Shown piece by piece: positions 48,940 through 61,199 of a DNA stretch of 64,000 bases (its first letter is position 1; each line of letters starts with the position of its first letter). This DNA is from Sipunculus nudus (taxonomy: Eukaryota; Annelida; Sipuncula; Golfingiida; Sipunculidae). Both the position numbers and the translations under genes were made by a program. Location of the stretch: positions 27,154,008 to 27,218,007 of the forward strand of contig CM049313.1 in assembly GCA_026874595.1 (NCBI GenBank), written 5' to 3'. The notes beneath the pieces are model-generated. The model searched no databases, had not been told where the DNA came from, and was given only the letters and a program-made list of their open reading frames with translations.

Positions 48940-50504
48940 AGCTCAGCTGACTCTAAGTCAACTGAGGTATAGGTATGGCACTTTGTCCGTCGTCTTTTCG
49001 GCCGTCCGGTCGTATGGCCATCCGGTCTTCCATTAGCAGGGCACAAATTGTAACCGGTGACCCTAAAAGCCTATTACTAAAAGTCTAGGGAGTTCCATAA
49101 AAAGCCTCCTTGGAAACCTGAAAATAGGTCACTGCAACCTATATCCTTCAAGCTACAGGGCTTATAAGTAACCCCCAGAATAATAAAAAATTTGATACAA
49201 AACTTCCAATATCTTGATAATTAATGCATTTATTGTCATGAACTTGCCTTTAATATTGACCATGACTAGTTTTGTCAGTTCCCAAAAAGTGGTGGTGCCA
49301 CCTGTATTTTTTTCTTATTCTTACGAATATTATTCTATTTTTTTTTTTTTACTATAAAATGACACCAATCATGTCAGTTTCTCAGTTATGATTTCATCTA
49401 GTGTCCCAAAACCTTGTGTGTTTATTGATTACAAGTGGATGCCCTATAGTAATCACCCTGTCTGCCTGTTTGTTTGTCTGTCTGTCTGTCCATCCGTCCA
49501 TCCACACAAATTTGTTTCCAGACTCCAGGTTGAAATTACATATGGATTTCAGACATGACTTACACATGGCCCACTACTAAAAAAAAACCTGTATGATTTT
49601 AGGGTCATGAGGTCAAAGGTCAAGGTCACAAGACTCACTTATTTAAAAAGATTATGGCTGCATTTTAAGCCAAGCTTTTCATCCCAAATTTTCCATCTTG
49701 CACATTTAGCTGACTTGCCAGTATAGGGAGAGCATAAATGAATTTTGGGTAACGAGGTCAAAGGTCAAGGTCACAGAGGCCGTCTGTTCACAAATTAATT
49801 TCCAGATGATTACTCCAGTTTAGTCTGACATATTGGTTTCAAACTTAACTTGTATATGGCTTACCACTAAAGTAAGAACCGTGTCACTTTTAGGGTCGAA
49901 AGGTCAAAGGTAAAGGTCACAGGACCCATTTCTTTAAAAGGAGTTTTTAAGCATTTTAAGCCAAACCTTTCATCACAAACCTTACATCTTCAAGATATTA
50001 CTCACCTGCCAATAGGCAAGATTCTTTTCGATTTTGGGTCATAGGGTCAAAGGTCAAGGCCATTCAAAACTAGTTTATGGATGATAATTCTGCTTTGGCT
50101 AGACAGATTGGCTTCAAACTTGATTTATTAATGACCCACCACTTAAGTAAGAAAATTTTTATTTTCAGGGTCCAGAGGTCAAAGTTGAAGGTCACAGGAG
50201 CCATATCTTTAAAATGATTGTGGATGCAATGTAAATCAAACTTTTCATCCCAAACATTCCATCTTTCACACATGGCTTACTTGCCCAAAGTGGAAGAAAT
50301 CTGTAGATTTTGAGGTTACCTGGACTCGCATTTTTTAGAAGAATGTTACAATAATCTAAATGCTGCAAGTTCAGGGACAATAAGTTCTCTGATTTTTTGG
50401 TCACAAAGTCATTGGTTAAGGTCACAGGACCGTCATTCATAAAAATTTCTTTAAAAATATCCTAATAGACAAATACAGCTGACCGTCGAGATCCATGGGT
50501 CCCT
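48940..50504 (+). mobile_element. Family B Helentron-like element with AGGTCA-rich array
   Basis: From GTTTTTAGCTCAGCTGACTC to CAGCTGACCGTCGAGATCCA, TGGGTCCCTG. Collinear with 36899-38741 but lacking one ~310-bp unit. (GTCT)n is at 49458-49500. AGGTCAAAGGTCAAGGTCA occurs at about 49610 and 49756, with variants near 49895, 50043 and 50176. Confidence 0.68.
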
Positions 50505-50508
50505 GTTT

Positions 50509-50794
50509 AGCTCAGCTGACTGAAAGTCATCTGAGCTATAGTCGTGGTCCATTGTCCGTCGTCCATCTGTCCGTCTGTCTATCCATCCGTTAGACTGGCA
50601 TGTTTTGAAACCATTAGACCTACAATAACAAATTCAGCACACTGTTAGATGTCCCCAAAATCTCCTACCAAACTGAAAACTGGGTCACTGCGACTTCGTT
50701 CCTTTGAGATATTAAGGAAAAACCTCAAATTTCCATTAAAAACCTTTTATCACATGTCAGGACTGCCTTTAATAACAAAACCACTTATCTGTTT
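50509..50794 (+). repeat. Family B 5' fragment
   Basis: It starts TTTAGCTCAGCTGACTGAAA with a GTCCGTC microsatellite and is interrupted at about 50795 by a family A 5' end inside a T-run (CTGTTTTTAGCGAACC). Confidence 0.6.
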
Positions 50795-51587
50795 TTAGCG
50801 AACCTGTGTGCTTATGCGATGGTGCGTTGTCGTCCATCTTGCGTCGTCTGTTTTGCATCGTCTGTATATTAACCATAGCTATCTCAAAAACCGCAAAAGC
50901 TAGCATCACCAAATTTTTTGCAAATAATCAGTCTTCCAAAAAACCATATTGGATTTTGTTTATTTTTTTCTAACTGCATTTTCTAAGATTTTATAGGGAA
51001 AAAGCTAAAAAAGCTTTAAAGATCTTCTTCTCCGAAACTGTCCAGCCAAATTGTCCAATATTTCACAGAAATGATCCCTGGAACAATCTTTCTCAAGTTT
51101 GTTCGAATGGTTCCACTTCGGAGATTTTTGGCCGAGTTACAGGAGGTTGAACTTTGTTAACTGTGCAAAAAAGCATATTAAAATTTAAATCTCAGAAACG
51201 GCTGTAGCTATCATCACCAAATTTTATGCCAATGTTGGTCACATAGGTCATATCTGGAATTGAGGTATTGGTGGCGCCACCTGCATCGGCCCTTTTTTGT
51301 ACAGGGTCATCAGTGCCTGTATCACACTAAGGGCTACAAAAAACTTCTTCTCTGAAACCATAAGGCCAAAATGTTTTATATCGCACAGAAATGATCCTAG
51401 GGTAGTGCTTTCTGAAGTTTGTTCAAATGGTCTCTTTTCAGTGATTTTTGGCTAAGTTATGGGAAGCTGAATTTAGTCATATGCCATAACAGCCCATTTT
51501 AGCTCAGTGGCTACAAAGATCTTCCTCTCAAAAACCACTAGGCCAAATTCTTAAATCTCACACATTAATTATCCTCAGATGTAGATA

Positions 51588-52679
51588 CAGTCGCGACTTG
51601 ACATTCCGACCCTTAACAATCCGAAAAATGCAATCCGACGGTATTTCGCAATAAACGAACTGGACCCATAGCCTTGACAAACCGACAGCCTTGGATTCCG
51701 ACTCCGACGTGACATTTCCCGACACAAACAAGGATACCGACATATTTTCTGACTTGACAATCCGACCGGTATATTGTCCTTTGATGTCAGTCGTCGGGCC
51801 TGTGCATGTAGCACCCTGATCAATTAGGCGTGAAATGCAGCGATGCGTATTGTTCTAACTGTACACAAGAACCAATTATTGAGTCAATTTGGCGCACTGA
51901 TTAAGTCAGTTTACATCCGTATGTGGCACACATGAACCTCTCAGTGTGTGATATACGCGGAGGTGGAGAACGGTGCTGGGGACCTTTTCCAGGCAAAGGC
52001 GATACCTCTTATTAGACAACATGGAGCCCACGGAAGCAATGCCAACGGCCGCTGATAATGTGTCAATGGTCAAAGAAGACGGAGGCGACAGTGACAGCGA
52101 GTCTGAGGGAAAAGATGGTCCTTTAAACCAGTAACTCCTGGAGACACGATTAGGGGAATGGAAACAGGGCTACGGTATATTGAGTGGCAGGGCTTTGCTG
52201 CAGGGGACGTTGATGCCGACCGCTTAGAAAAGTCCGTGAAAATGAAAAATAAAAGAACAAGATACCAGACAGATATGCTTGCATTCTTTAGACGCACATG
52301 GACTTAGTAGATCAACTGCTGGTTCAAATATATACATTTAGTTTATGTTTGTTCAGAAATATAAGCATATCTCATAATTGTAGAATCTGCATAGGTCGTA
52401 TATCTTGACGAGCGTAGTATATATAGACATGTATATAAGAAATAAAATCAGTACTCCATGACGCATGTTTTTTGTTTTCTTATTCACATTAATCATAACA
52501 ATATCATATACGTAGTTTATTATAACAAAATACTTAATGAATTAAAACAAGTCCTCCAAAATTTAGGTCACATTGTATCTTTACCCTCCGTCACCTTTAT
52601 TGATTTGTCATCCGATAGCCTTGCAATCCGACGTAAATTAGCGTATTACATTTAGTGTCGGATTATCAAGTCATGACTG
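51588..52679. mobile_element. pogo/Tigger-like DNA transposon (1.09 kb), degenerate
   Basis: Flanked by TA on both sides. The ends are inverted: CAGTCGCGACTTGACATTCC at left and, on the opposite strand, CAGTCATGACTTGATAATCC at right. Related family A copies have the empty site GTTGATAATTCAAG (for example about 28960). Subterminal repeats of the type TTGACAATCCGAC occur near 51620 and 51755. TA target and CAGT ends fit the pogo/Tigger branch of Tc1/mariner. Confidence 0.75.
52021..52307 (+). pseudogene. Possible transposase C-terminal remnant in the pogo-like element
   Basis: An ATG at 52021 opens an acidic stretch (VSMVKEDGGDSDSESEGKDG). One frameshift near 52130 is needed to continue into GDTIRGMETGLRYIEWQGF and end RRTWT at TAG 52305-52307. 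An acidic linker followed by a short helical tail resembles the C-terminus of pogo/Tigger transposases, but no catalytic DDE motif is present. Low-specificity assignment. Confidence 0.4.
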
Positions 52680-53786
52680 TAATTCAAGTTTGTTCAAATG
52701 GTTTTGGTTCAGTAGTTTTTGGCTGAGTTATGGGAAGCTGAACTTAGCCAGTTTACCGTATCGTCCTATATGAGTTATAAACCTGTGAAACGTTTTTCAA
52801 CTGATGCCACTGAAGCCAGTTTGTTAAATATTTTACAAGAATAATTCCTACAATAATTCTTATAGTAATTGTCATTAATGGTTCCACATGAATGATTTTT
52901 TGGCTGAATTATGGAGATTGAATTGAGTCATTTTACCATATATGTTAGCTGTGTGATGCTGTTACATCTAGCCTGGCACCAGTTTATCAGCATCTATTAC
53001 ATCATGCCACTAGACATTTAGATTTCAGGTTATCTTTGGTTAATATTGACAAGAAAGTTTTTTTAAAAGCTTTTAAAAAGTTTTGGATTTATGATTTAAG
53101 TTATTCATCATACCAGGCAATGTTACAATCGTGGATATTAAACTCTCTGTGGCTATATAAAGACAACTGTATGTGGATTATAAATTATTGGTATCCCTAC
53201 TCAACTTAATTCAAGAATTTGCCATCAGTGAGATATATCTGTATTTTAATTTTGCATTCAGTATGCATCCGTAATAATTTTTCTTATATTCCTGATTCCT
53301 TTTTTATACAAAGTCAGCTGAAAAGCATTTCGTATTAGGAAAATAAATTTCAAAGTTATTTCAAGTAGGGACCACTTTTGTGTTCAGATGGCAGCACTTG
53401 GTTTACCATTGGCAGATTGCCAGTGCATTGATGTTGGCCATTAGCCAAGATGATTTCAGCTCTATAAATAGTTTTGGCACAGTGCCAGGATTGGAAGAAG
53501 TGCAGCCAGGTATAGGTCAAGAGTTCACCCAGTGCAGTAGCTGCATTCTATTTATGGCTTTGGCAGACTGCTCACTACATCATGTTTGGCACCAAAGTTC
53601 AGCCTGAATCTATTTATAGCTTTGGCAGACTGCCAACTGTGTCAGATTATGCAACAGGTCAAGAGTTCACTCAGAGGAGCCATGAACAGGTCAAATTTCA
53701 CTCAGTCTAGGCAGGTGCAGGGCAAGAGTTAACTCAGTGCAGTAGCTGGAGGCAGCAATTTGTCACAGGTCACAATTTGTCAAATC

Positions 53787-54880
53787 ATAGTATGAAATAA
53801 TTCTCATTTTTCCTGGGAAGAATGGGAATTCCCATAATTCCTAGGAAAAATCAGAATTCTCATTTTTCCTGGGAAAAATCAGAATTCTCATTTTCCCCAG
53901 GAGGATTCCGTATATATTTGTCAAGGGAAGAATGAGATTCTGGGAACCTTGGACAAATGAGCTCTGAATTCCAGTCTCTTCTGATAATATTTAGAATTCT
54001 CATTTTTCCCGGGAGGGATTGGAATTGAGTTTTTAAATTCAAACCTGGGAAAAAAATGAGAATTCTCATTCTTACCGGGAAGAATGGGAATTATTGATGC
54101 CAATTAACTCTTTTTTATTTTTTTCACACTTATTTCTCTTTTTCAGAACGAAACTTTGACCATCCTTCTTTCGCATTTATTCTGACCTGTTCAAGTGTTA
54201 AAAAAGAAAGAAATAGTACACTCACACAAAATAGAAATATGTGAATAAAATATGAAGCTGACAAAGTGTTTTATATATTTATATATATATGTATATATAT
54301 ATAACAAGTTCATTCATTTTTTTGTTATAATATTATAACAATAGCTAGGTCAGGTTTCTGAGATGAGGTTCACAGAGAATTAAAAAAAAAATAAATCATG
54401 TTTAAAGGGCTTAGGAATAACTACACTTGTTGACGCAAAGTATTATGATGCTGTTTGTGTGTTTGTTGATCTGACCCGTTTGATCAATAAACATCAATCA
54501 GTATTGATTGTGATGCAGTGTGATCAAAGGTTGTAGTGAAAATGTGTTTCTACTTTTTTTCATGACAAAAAATGTTACTGTTCTTTTAGCAATGGTAAGT
54601 TTAACTTTAAAGTTTGGTTATAATACCGCAGTAATATATGCAAACTTAACCCACCTTAACTATTAAAAGGAAAGCAATTTAACAAATTGGAGCTGGCTTG
54701 AAAAAATAAGAATTCTGGTTTTTCCCAGGAAAAATCAGAATTCTCATTCTTCCCAGAAAAAATGAGAATCAAATCATAGTATGAAATGATTCTCCTTTTC
54801 CTCGGGAAGAATGGGAATTCCCATTAATCCCAGGAAAAATCAGAATTTTCATTTCCCCCGGGAGAACCCCCTTCCCCCCC
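53787..54880. repeat. GAATTC/CCCGGG palindrome repeat region
   Basis: Blocks at 53795-54090 and 54705-54865 consist of phrases such as GAATTCTCATTTTTCC and TCCCGGGAGG, alternating in both orientations. They enclose a 620-bp AT-rich core (54090-54705). Parts of this core recur at 57600-57750 (inverted) and 58370-58560 (direct), so it is an interspersed element of unknown class. Confidence 0.75.
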
Positions 54881-54891
54881 CCCCCCCCCCC
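54868..54891. repeat. Poly-C tract
   Basis: A C homopolymer next to AAGGTCTGAAGTCCTGTCTA, CGCCACTGCT. A similar C/G-run and CTACGCC(C)CTGCT context occurs at 62456-62500. Confidence 0.85.
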
Positions 54892-55250
54892 AAGGTCTGA
54901 AGTCCTGTCTACGCCACTGCTAGGCAGCCTTTAAGTGAAAAGTGGGTTTTTAATGGAATATTGAGGGTTTTCCTTAATATCTCGAAGGAACAAAGTCCTA
55001 GTGACCCAATTATTGGTATGGAATTTTGGATTCGTAGGTCCAACGGTTTCAAAACATGCCCTGTAAACAGACAGATGGCCGGCCTGCCGGACAGATGATG
55101 GACAAAGGACCATGACTATAGCTCAGATGAGTTAAAGTAAGCTGAGCTAATAAATGCCATTGTCAAAGTTGGGCAAAATTTAGGGTACTGATTTATTTTT
55201 AATGCTAATATTGGGTATACAATTGAATCTTAATTATAAAAAGTTATATA
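54892..55250 (-). repeat. Family B 5' part, reverse orientation
   Basis: It reads out as the reverse complement of a B 5' end: GACTATAGCTCAGATGAG near 55110 and AGCTGAGCTAA at about 55140-55150. B-interior-like text follows up to the TIR element. Confidence 0.55.
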
Positions 55251-56647
55251 CCGTAAAATCTCCACTTAAAACCGCACTTCCGATTAAAACCGCACCCAGA
55301 CTTCGCCGAAATTCTAGGCGAGACACCGCGAGGGGCTCAAATACTAAGAACCCCCCTTTAAAACCGCACCAACTTTCGCTACGGAATGATTTGACAAAAG
55401 ACACAATCAAGCAATCATCTAGAAATGAACACGCGTAGGTTGCGACTCGGCCATTCCTGTCCACTTTAAAAATTCCTTGGGCATTTTATTGAAACACATC
55501 ATAACACTTTTTTGCAGGGTCACTCAAGCATGAAGTTTGGGAAGACGTAATGGCCGGTGAACCTCTGCCTGTTTATACAGATTTTATATTTTGTGCCGTA
55601 TTCTTGTTTGCTACTGATTTGTCATTATATTTTGGAAAAAATATTCTGCTGATCCATTTCAAGTCACTGTATATTTTAATTCTAAAAGTAATATTTTGAA
55701 ATCTTAATTTTTGATGAAAATTCCATTTTCTGGAATTACTTGGAAGATTCAAATCATTTTCATACCGGTTACTTCGGTATTATCTTCGTCACATCGAACG
55801 TTGACATCGCTCCATGTCACAATTTGCTGGTGCGTTTGAAAACATCGCTGGTCAACTAAATATCAAAGTAACTGAAGTTACCTTTTCGAGATACGCACGT
55901 ATAGGAATCATGACGCTTGAAAACGGGTAATTTTAAGGTAAAATTAAAGTGGCCAGTCCGGGTTAGCAAGTTTTTTTTCCTGAAGAAAGTTTCCGTGTGG
56001 AGAGCCATTTTGTCAAGGCAGTGTTTGCGCAAGGCACGCTGGGACGAAATAGGTGGCTGTTCTATTTACCACCCACCGCGTACAGCCGTTCAAAATATTA
56101 TTAGCAGAATACCGGGGTGTTTCAGCACATGGCGGCACTCAAACTTGATTTTAAAACGATCGTCTGCCATTGTGTGACCCTTTACGATGTCAGCTTTTTA
56201 TTTATTTTACGTTTTAAACAAATAATCATTGCTAAATAATGCCGCAAATGGGTTTAAAGTAGGCTTTTATTTCAATTTTGCTTGACCATGCCCGACGAAG
56301 TGGACCGCTGTGTGTAACAGCAGGGTTGTTGTAAACGTATTATTTGGTGACAATTACCAAGATTTTATAACAAGTTATATATCACACGAAAACTTATCAG
56401 CAATATTTAATTTATAAATAACAAATAATCGTAAATAATACATTAACACACGGCTCCCATGCATGCTAAGAACAGCCTTCGAAAGTTGCAATATTATTGC
56501 CCACGCCCCGGCCCAAAAAGATGTCTGTCAGGAAGATATTCAGGAAACCCTTCTAGTATAAACCGCACAGTGCTTTCAGGAAATCAACCTGATTTCAAGA
56601 TTTTGAATTTCTTGATTAAACCGCGGTTTTAAGTGGAGATTTTACGG
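55251..56647. mobile_element. TA-flanked TIR DNA transposon (1.4 kb)
   Basis: Perfect 25-bp terminal inverted repeats start CCGTAAAATCTCCACTTAAA, and TA lies on each side. The related sequence GTTATATACCTGAAG at about 19608 represents the unoccupied site. AAAACCGCAC-type motifs recur near both ends (55268, 55288, 55360, 56570, 56620). TA duplication suggests Tc1/mariner/pogo. The longest open frame (55917-56177) has no recognisable domain. Base composition is less AT-rich than the surroundings. Confidence 0.72.
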
Positions 56648-56825
56648 TACTTAAAGTCATTAGCTTCAAAAATTTTCCTGTTAAGTGAGTAAATATTTTT
56701 CCTGATTTTTTTTTTAATTGTTTCTTATGTAGGGGCCCTTAACTTCAAGAAATTACAGTAAATGGACTTATATACTGGCAGGTATATAGAAAATATATCA
56801 GAGAACATTTCTGGTAAATATTAAG

Positions 56826-57006
56826 AACAAGGCCTACAGGCCTAATGCGAACCTGTGCAACAAGATTTCACCAGGTATAATGCTTCAATGCTGGACCATT
56901 ACTTTTCAAGAACATGTATATGAACAATGCAAGTACTAAAAACTTAGAACAAGAAACAAACTTCATCACTGCAGCAATTCTGGCATTGGTGCACACAACA
57001 CAAAAA
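56826..57006 (-). repeat. Family A 3' tail, reverse orientation
   Basis: AACAAGGCCTACAGGCCTAA, TGCGAACCTGTGC is the reverse complement of the A hairpin end. It stops at GTGCACACAACACAAAAA, exactly at the T5 tract where a C element is inserted. Confidence 0.7.
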
Positions 57007-57480
57007 CTAGAACATGGGTAGTCAACAAGCGACTACTTGTATCCGCCAAAATCAGAGTGGGAAAGGTGAAGTAAGGCATGGATTGAGTGGCAAGGGGAAA
57101 TAGAGTGAGGTGCAAAATTTTAGGCAGATAAGTCAAACCACTACTGAGATATGAGTGATTTTAGCCCACGACAGACAAACAGATGGACGCTGTGCAAAAA
57201 TGGTGGCAGGTGGCGCCACCAATTTTGTGTATGATTAAGAGATGTGAGATCTGTACACATGCAAAATTTCAGGGTGAATTGTCAATCCAGTCCTGATATA
57301 TAAGCTTAAATGTCTGCAGCATATACATAAATATTGGTGGCGCCACCTGCCACAAAATGGAGAAAGCTATCCAAGATGTATAAACATGCAAAATTTTAGG
57401 CAGATAAGTCACACCTTTACTGAGAAATGAATGATTTTTGCCCACGGCAGACAAACAGATGGACGCTGTGCAAAAAATGG
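57007..57480 (-). mobile_element. Family C 3' part, reverse orientation
   Basis: It begins CTAGAACATGGGTAGTC, AACAAGCGACTAC (the C hairpin end), then GTATCCGCCAAAATCAGAGT. About two half-units with GGTGGCGCCACC follow, and it is cut at about 57480. The A tail next to it has the same C-in-T5 junction as 31770, so this may be a transposed A+C composite. Confidence 0.65.
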
Positions 57481-57499
57481 TGTTATATATATATGTAGA

Positions 57500-58560
57500 G
57501 GGAAGAATGAGAATCTGGGAAGATCCAGAATCCTCCCGGGAAAAATTAGAATTCTGATTTTTCCTGGGAAAAACCAGAATTCTTATTTTTCCCAGCCAGC
57601 TCCAATTTGTTAAATGATATCCTTTAATAGTTAAGGTGGGTTAAGTTTGCATACAATATTATAACCAAACTTTAATGTTATTAACTGACCATTGCTAAAA
57701 GAACAGTAACACTTTTTGTCATGAAAAAAAGTAGAAAACACATTTCTGTTAAAATCAGTTTTATTCACACATGATAGTTCTAAACCAATCACATACATGT
57801 AAGTTGAAAACAAGCACACCTGATATTTATATATTAGTTTTTAGCACACATGATTCAATTATAAAGATTTCTAGATGTGAATATTTTTAATCTACAATTC
57901 AGTCAAGATAAACATCTATGTTAGATTGACTAACACATCTGACGAGTTGTTAGTGAGCTTCTGACATCTATAGTTAAGTTCAACCATGAAAAACATATAC
58001 CTGTTATTTTATATGCTACACAATAGTGTAACTGGGGTAAAATACTTATTGTACATTTTAATCTCTAATGAGAATTCTTATTTTTTCCCAGGTTTGAATT
58101 TCAAAACTGAATTCCAATCTCTCCTGGGAAAAATGAGAATTCCCAATTTTCCCGGGAGAGACTGGAATTCTCATTTGTCCCAGGAAGAATGGGAATCCCT
58201 TCATACCATCTCTGGATTCTCATTTTTCCCAGGAAAAATCAGAATTCTAATTTTTTCCTGGTAGGATTCCGGATCTTCCCAGATTCTCATTCTTCCCTCG
58301 ACATATATATATATATGAGAATTCCAGTTTGAAATTTAAACCTGGGAAAAATGAGAATTCTCATTCTTCCCGGGAAGAATGGGAATTATTGATGCCAACT
58401 TAACTCTTTTAATTTTTTTCATACTTATTTCTCTTTTTCAGAGGAAAATCATCTTTCTTTCACATTAATTCTGAACTGTTCAAGTGTTAAAAAAAGAAAT
58501 AAATAATACACTCACACAAAATAAAAATATGTGAATAAAATATGAAGCTGACAAAAAATG
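57500..58560. repeat. GAATTC/CCCGGG palindrome repeat region, second
   Basis: Palindromic blocks at 57500-57600 and 58065-58400. The first block and adjacent 57600-57750 are the inverse of 54530-54760, while 58375-58560 repeats 54085-54280 directly. 57750-58060 is AT-rich with nothing recognised. Confidence 0.72.
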
Positions 58561-58586
58561 GTTTTATATATAAGTTCCTTCATTTT

Positions 58587-59340
58587 AGCGACCTGTGAGC
58601 TTATGCGATGGAGCGGCGTCGTACGTCGTGCGTCGTCTGTACATTAACCATAGCTATTTCACAAACTGCAGAAGCTAGCATCACCAAATTTTTTGCAAAT
58701 AATCAGTCATTTGAAAAACTCTATCAGAATTTGTTTATTTTTTTCTAACAGCATTTTCTTATATTTTATGTGGAAAAAGCTAAAAAAGCTTTAAAAATCT
58801 TCTTCTCCGAAACTGTCCAGCCAAATTGTCCAATATTTCACAGAATGATCCCTGGAACAATCTTTCTCAAGTTTGTTCGAATGGTTCCAGTTCAGAGATT
58901 TTTGGCTGAGTTACAGGAGGTTGAACTTAGTCATCTGTCCAAAAAAAGCACACTAAAATTAAAATCTCAGAAACGGCTAGGCTATAATCACCAAATTTTA
59001 TACCAATGTTTGTCACATATGTCATATCTGAAATTGAGGTATTGGTGGCGCCACCTACATTGATGTGTTTTTTTACAAGCGAAATGTAACTTTATACTCT
59101 TCTAGCCTATACACTGATTTATGATGAAACTGTTAAGCTGATTGGTTTAAACTTTACAAGAATTATTCTATGGTAGGGTTTTGCCAGTTTTATAAGAATA
59201 GATTTGGTAAATACAGCTTTAAAAAGCATTGTAGTCAATTGATAAAGGCTTTCTGTGTTTGAAAACAGATTGACAACATGCTGAGTTTCAGCAGCCAAGT
59301 CAAGAGGATACTCAGTACAATCAGGTGGGGTCCAGACATC
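58587..59340 (+). mobile_element. Family A 5' fragment
   Basis: It starts TTTTAGCGACCTGTGAGCTT and follows the A body to GGTGGCGCCACCTACATTGA (59045), then diverged A-like text. The 3' end may be the degenerate CACAGGTTTGCATTAGGCGT at about 61121-61140, after the C array. Confidence 0.55.
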
Positions 59341-59383
59341 GACATGGCAACTGACCTGGCTCTGGCAGGTGTATAGACAATGT

Positions 59384-59434
59384 GTCTAGACGTCTAGACA
59401 CAGCGTCTAGACATCTAGACACAATGTCTAGATG
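59384..59434. repeat. TCTAGAC short palindromic repeats
   Basis: GTCTAGACGTCTAGACAC, GCGTCTAGACATCTAGACAC and ATGTCTAGATG in succession: five TCTAGA-type hexamers in 50 bp. Confidence 0.85.
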
Positions 59435-59559
59435 CAGAATTCCCAGATTATTGGAACTATATCTTTCAACTGTTTGAAAAACCTTGGTTTGCATTTTAAG
59501 CGAATCGGGTTTATCATCAGGTCACATGTGAACTGCTGTGCCCTCATTTTTGGTTGACC

Positions 59560-60977
59560 TCTGACCTTTCCTCGCTGCCCAGTGTCCATTTGTGCGTCTG
59601 TTTCCACACATAAACCCACATATCTTGGGAACCGTTTGACTGATCAGGCTAAAAATTTTGCACAAATGTAGCCCTTTGATAGCTTTATAACATACACTAA
59701 AAATGGTGGCCCACCTGCAACCATTTTTGCACAGAGTCCATCTGTTCATCTGCCTTGGGATAAAATCACTCATATCTCTGCAGTGGTTTGCCTTTTCCAC
59801 CTGAAATTTTGCAGGTTTATACATCGTGGACAGCTTTGTGGATTTAATGACAGGTGGTGCCACCTATATTCTCATTTACTCTGCAGACATCACAGCTCAT
59901 ATCTCAGGAACTGTTTGACCGTTTAGGCCAAAATTTTGCATGTGTATAGATCTCACATAGCTCTTCATCATAGGTCAAACTGGTGGTGCCACCTACATTC
60001 ACGTTTACTCTGCAGACATTCAACCTCATATCTCGGGAACCATTTGACCGATTGGGCAAAAATTTTGCATGTGTATAGATCTCACATAACTCTTCATCAT
60101 AGGCAAAACTGGTGGCACCACCTGCAACCATTTATGCACAGCGATCATCTGTTCATCTGCCTTGGGATAAAATCACTCATATCTTAGCAGTGGTTTGACT
60201 TTTTCACCTGAAATTTTGCAGGTTTATACATCCTGGACAGCTCTCTTGATTTTATGACAGGTGGCACCACCTACATTCAGGTTTACTCTGCAGACATCCA
60301 AGCTCATGTCTGGGCAACCGTTTGGGCCGAAATTTTGCATGTGTATAGATCTCACATAGCTCTTTATCATAGGCAAAACTGGTGGCGCCAACTGCAACCA
60401 CTTATGCCCAGCGTCCATCTGTTCATCTGCCTTGGGATAAAATCAATGCTATCTCAGAAGTGGTTTGATTTATCCACCTGAAATTTTGCAGGTTTATACA
60501 TTCTGGACAGCCTTCTTGATTATATGACAGGTGGCACCACCTACATTAACAATTACTCTGCGGACATCCAAGCTCATATCTCGGGAACCGTTAGACCGAT
60601 TGGGCCAAAATTTTGCTTGTGTTTATTGATCTCACATAGCTCTTCATCATAGGCAAAACTGGTGGCGCCACCTGCAACTACTTATGCACAGCGTCCATCT
60701 GTTCATCTGCCTTGGGATAAAACCACTCATATCTCAGCAGTGGTTTGAATTATCCACCTGAAATTTGCAGGTTTATACATCCTTGACAATTTTCTCGATT
60801 TTATGACAGGTGGCACCACCTACATTCACGTTTACGCTGCAGACATCCATGCTAATATGCAACACATCTCACTTTATTCCCCTTGCCCCCTTGCCACTTA
60901 ATCCCTGCCTCACTTCACCCGTCCCACTCTGATTTCTGTGGATACACATAGTCGCTTGTCAACTACCCATATTCCAG
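59560..60977 (+). mobile_element. Family C array with 3' end, 5' end not seen
   Basis: Alternating ~150-bp half-units (TCATATCTCGGGAACCATTT-type and CACTCATATCTCAGCAGTGG-type), each with a GGTGGCRCCACC block, from about 59600 to 60860. The 3' end CACTCTGATTTCTGTGGATA, CACATAGTCGCTTGTCAACTAC, CCATATTCCAG is present. The family 5' fold-back is missing. Confidence 0.65.
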
Positions 60978-61169
60978 TTTTAAAATGTCCTATTCTGAAA
61001 CTTGCAGGTCCGAAATGTCCATTTTGCTGAAATCATAATGACTAAGGTAGATATGCAGGACTTAAGAGGATCAGTATTAAATTTTAAAAATAAACTTCCA
61101 TTCATACTCCCAAACTTTGCACAGGTTTGCATTAGGCGTGTGTTTGTTTATATATATGTATATATATAA
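60978..61169. other. A-tail remnant and TA microsatellite
   Basis: CACAGGTTTGCATTAGGCGT resembles a degenerate family A tail, followed by a short TATATA tract at 61151-61168. Nothing else was recognised. Confidence 0.45.
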
Positions 61170-61199
61170 GTGTGTGGGTGGTTGTGTGCACGAGAAATT

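Larger units (their letters stand above)
50800..53786 (+). mobile_element. Family A element, 3' truncated, carrying a pogo-like insertion
   Basis: Starts TTTTTAGCGAACCTGTGTGC. The body is collinear with the A copy at 28188, through the GATGGCAGCACTTGGTTTACC segment at 53389. The pogo-like element is at 51588-52679. The copy stops at the GAATTC repeat region without an A 3' end. Confidence 0.62.
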
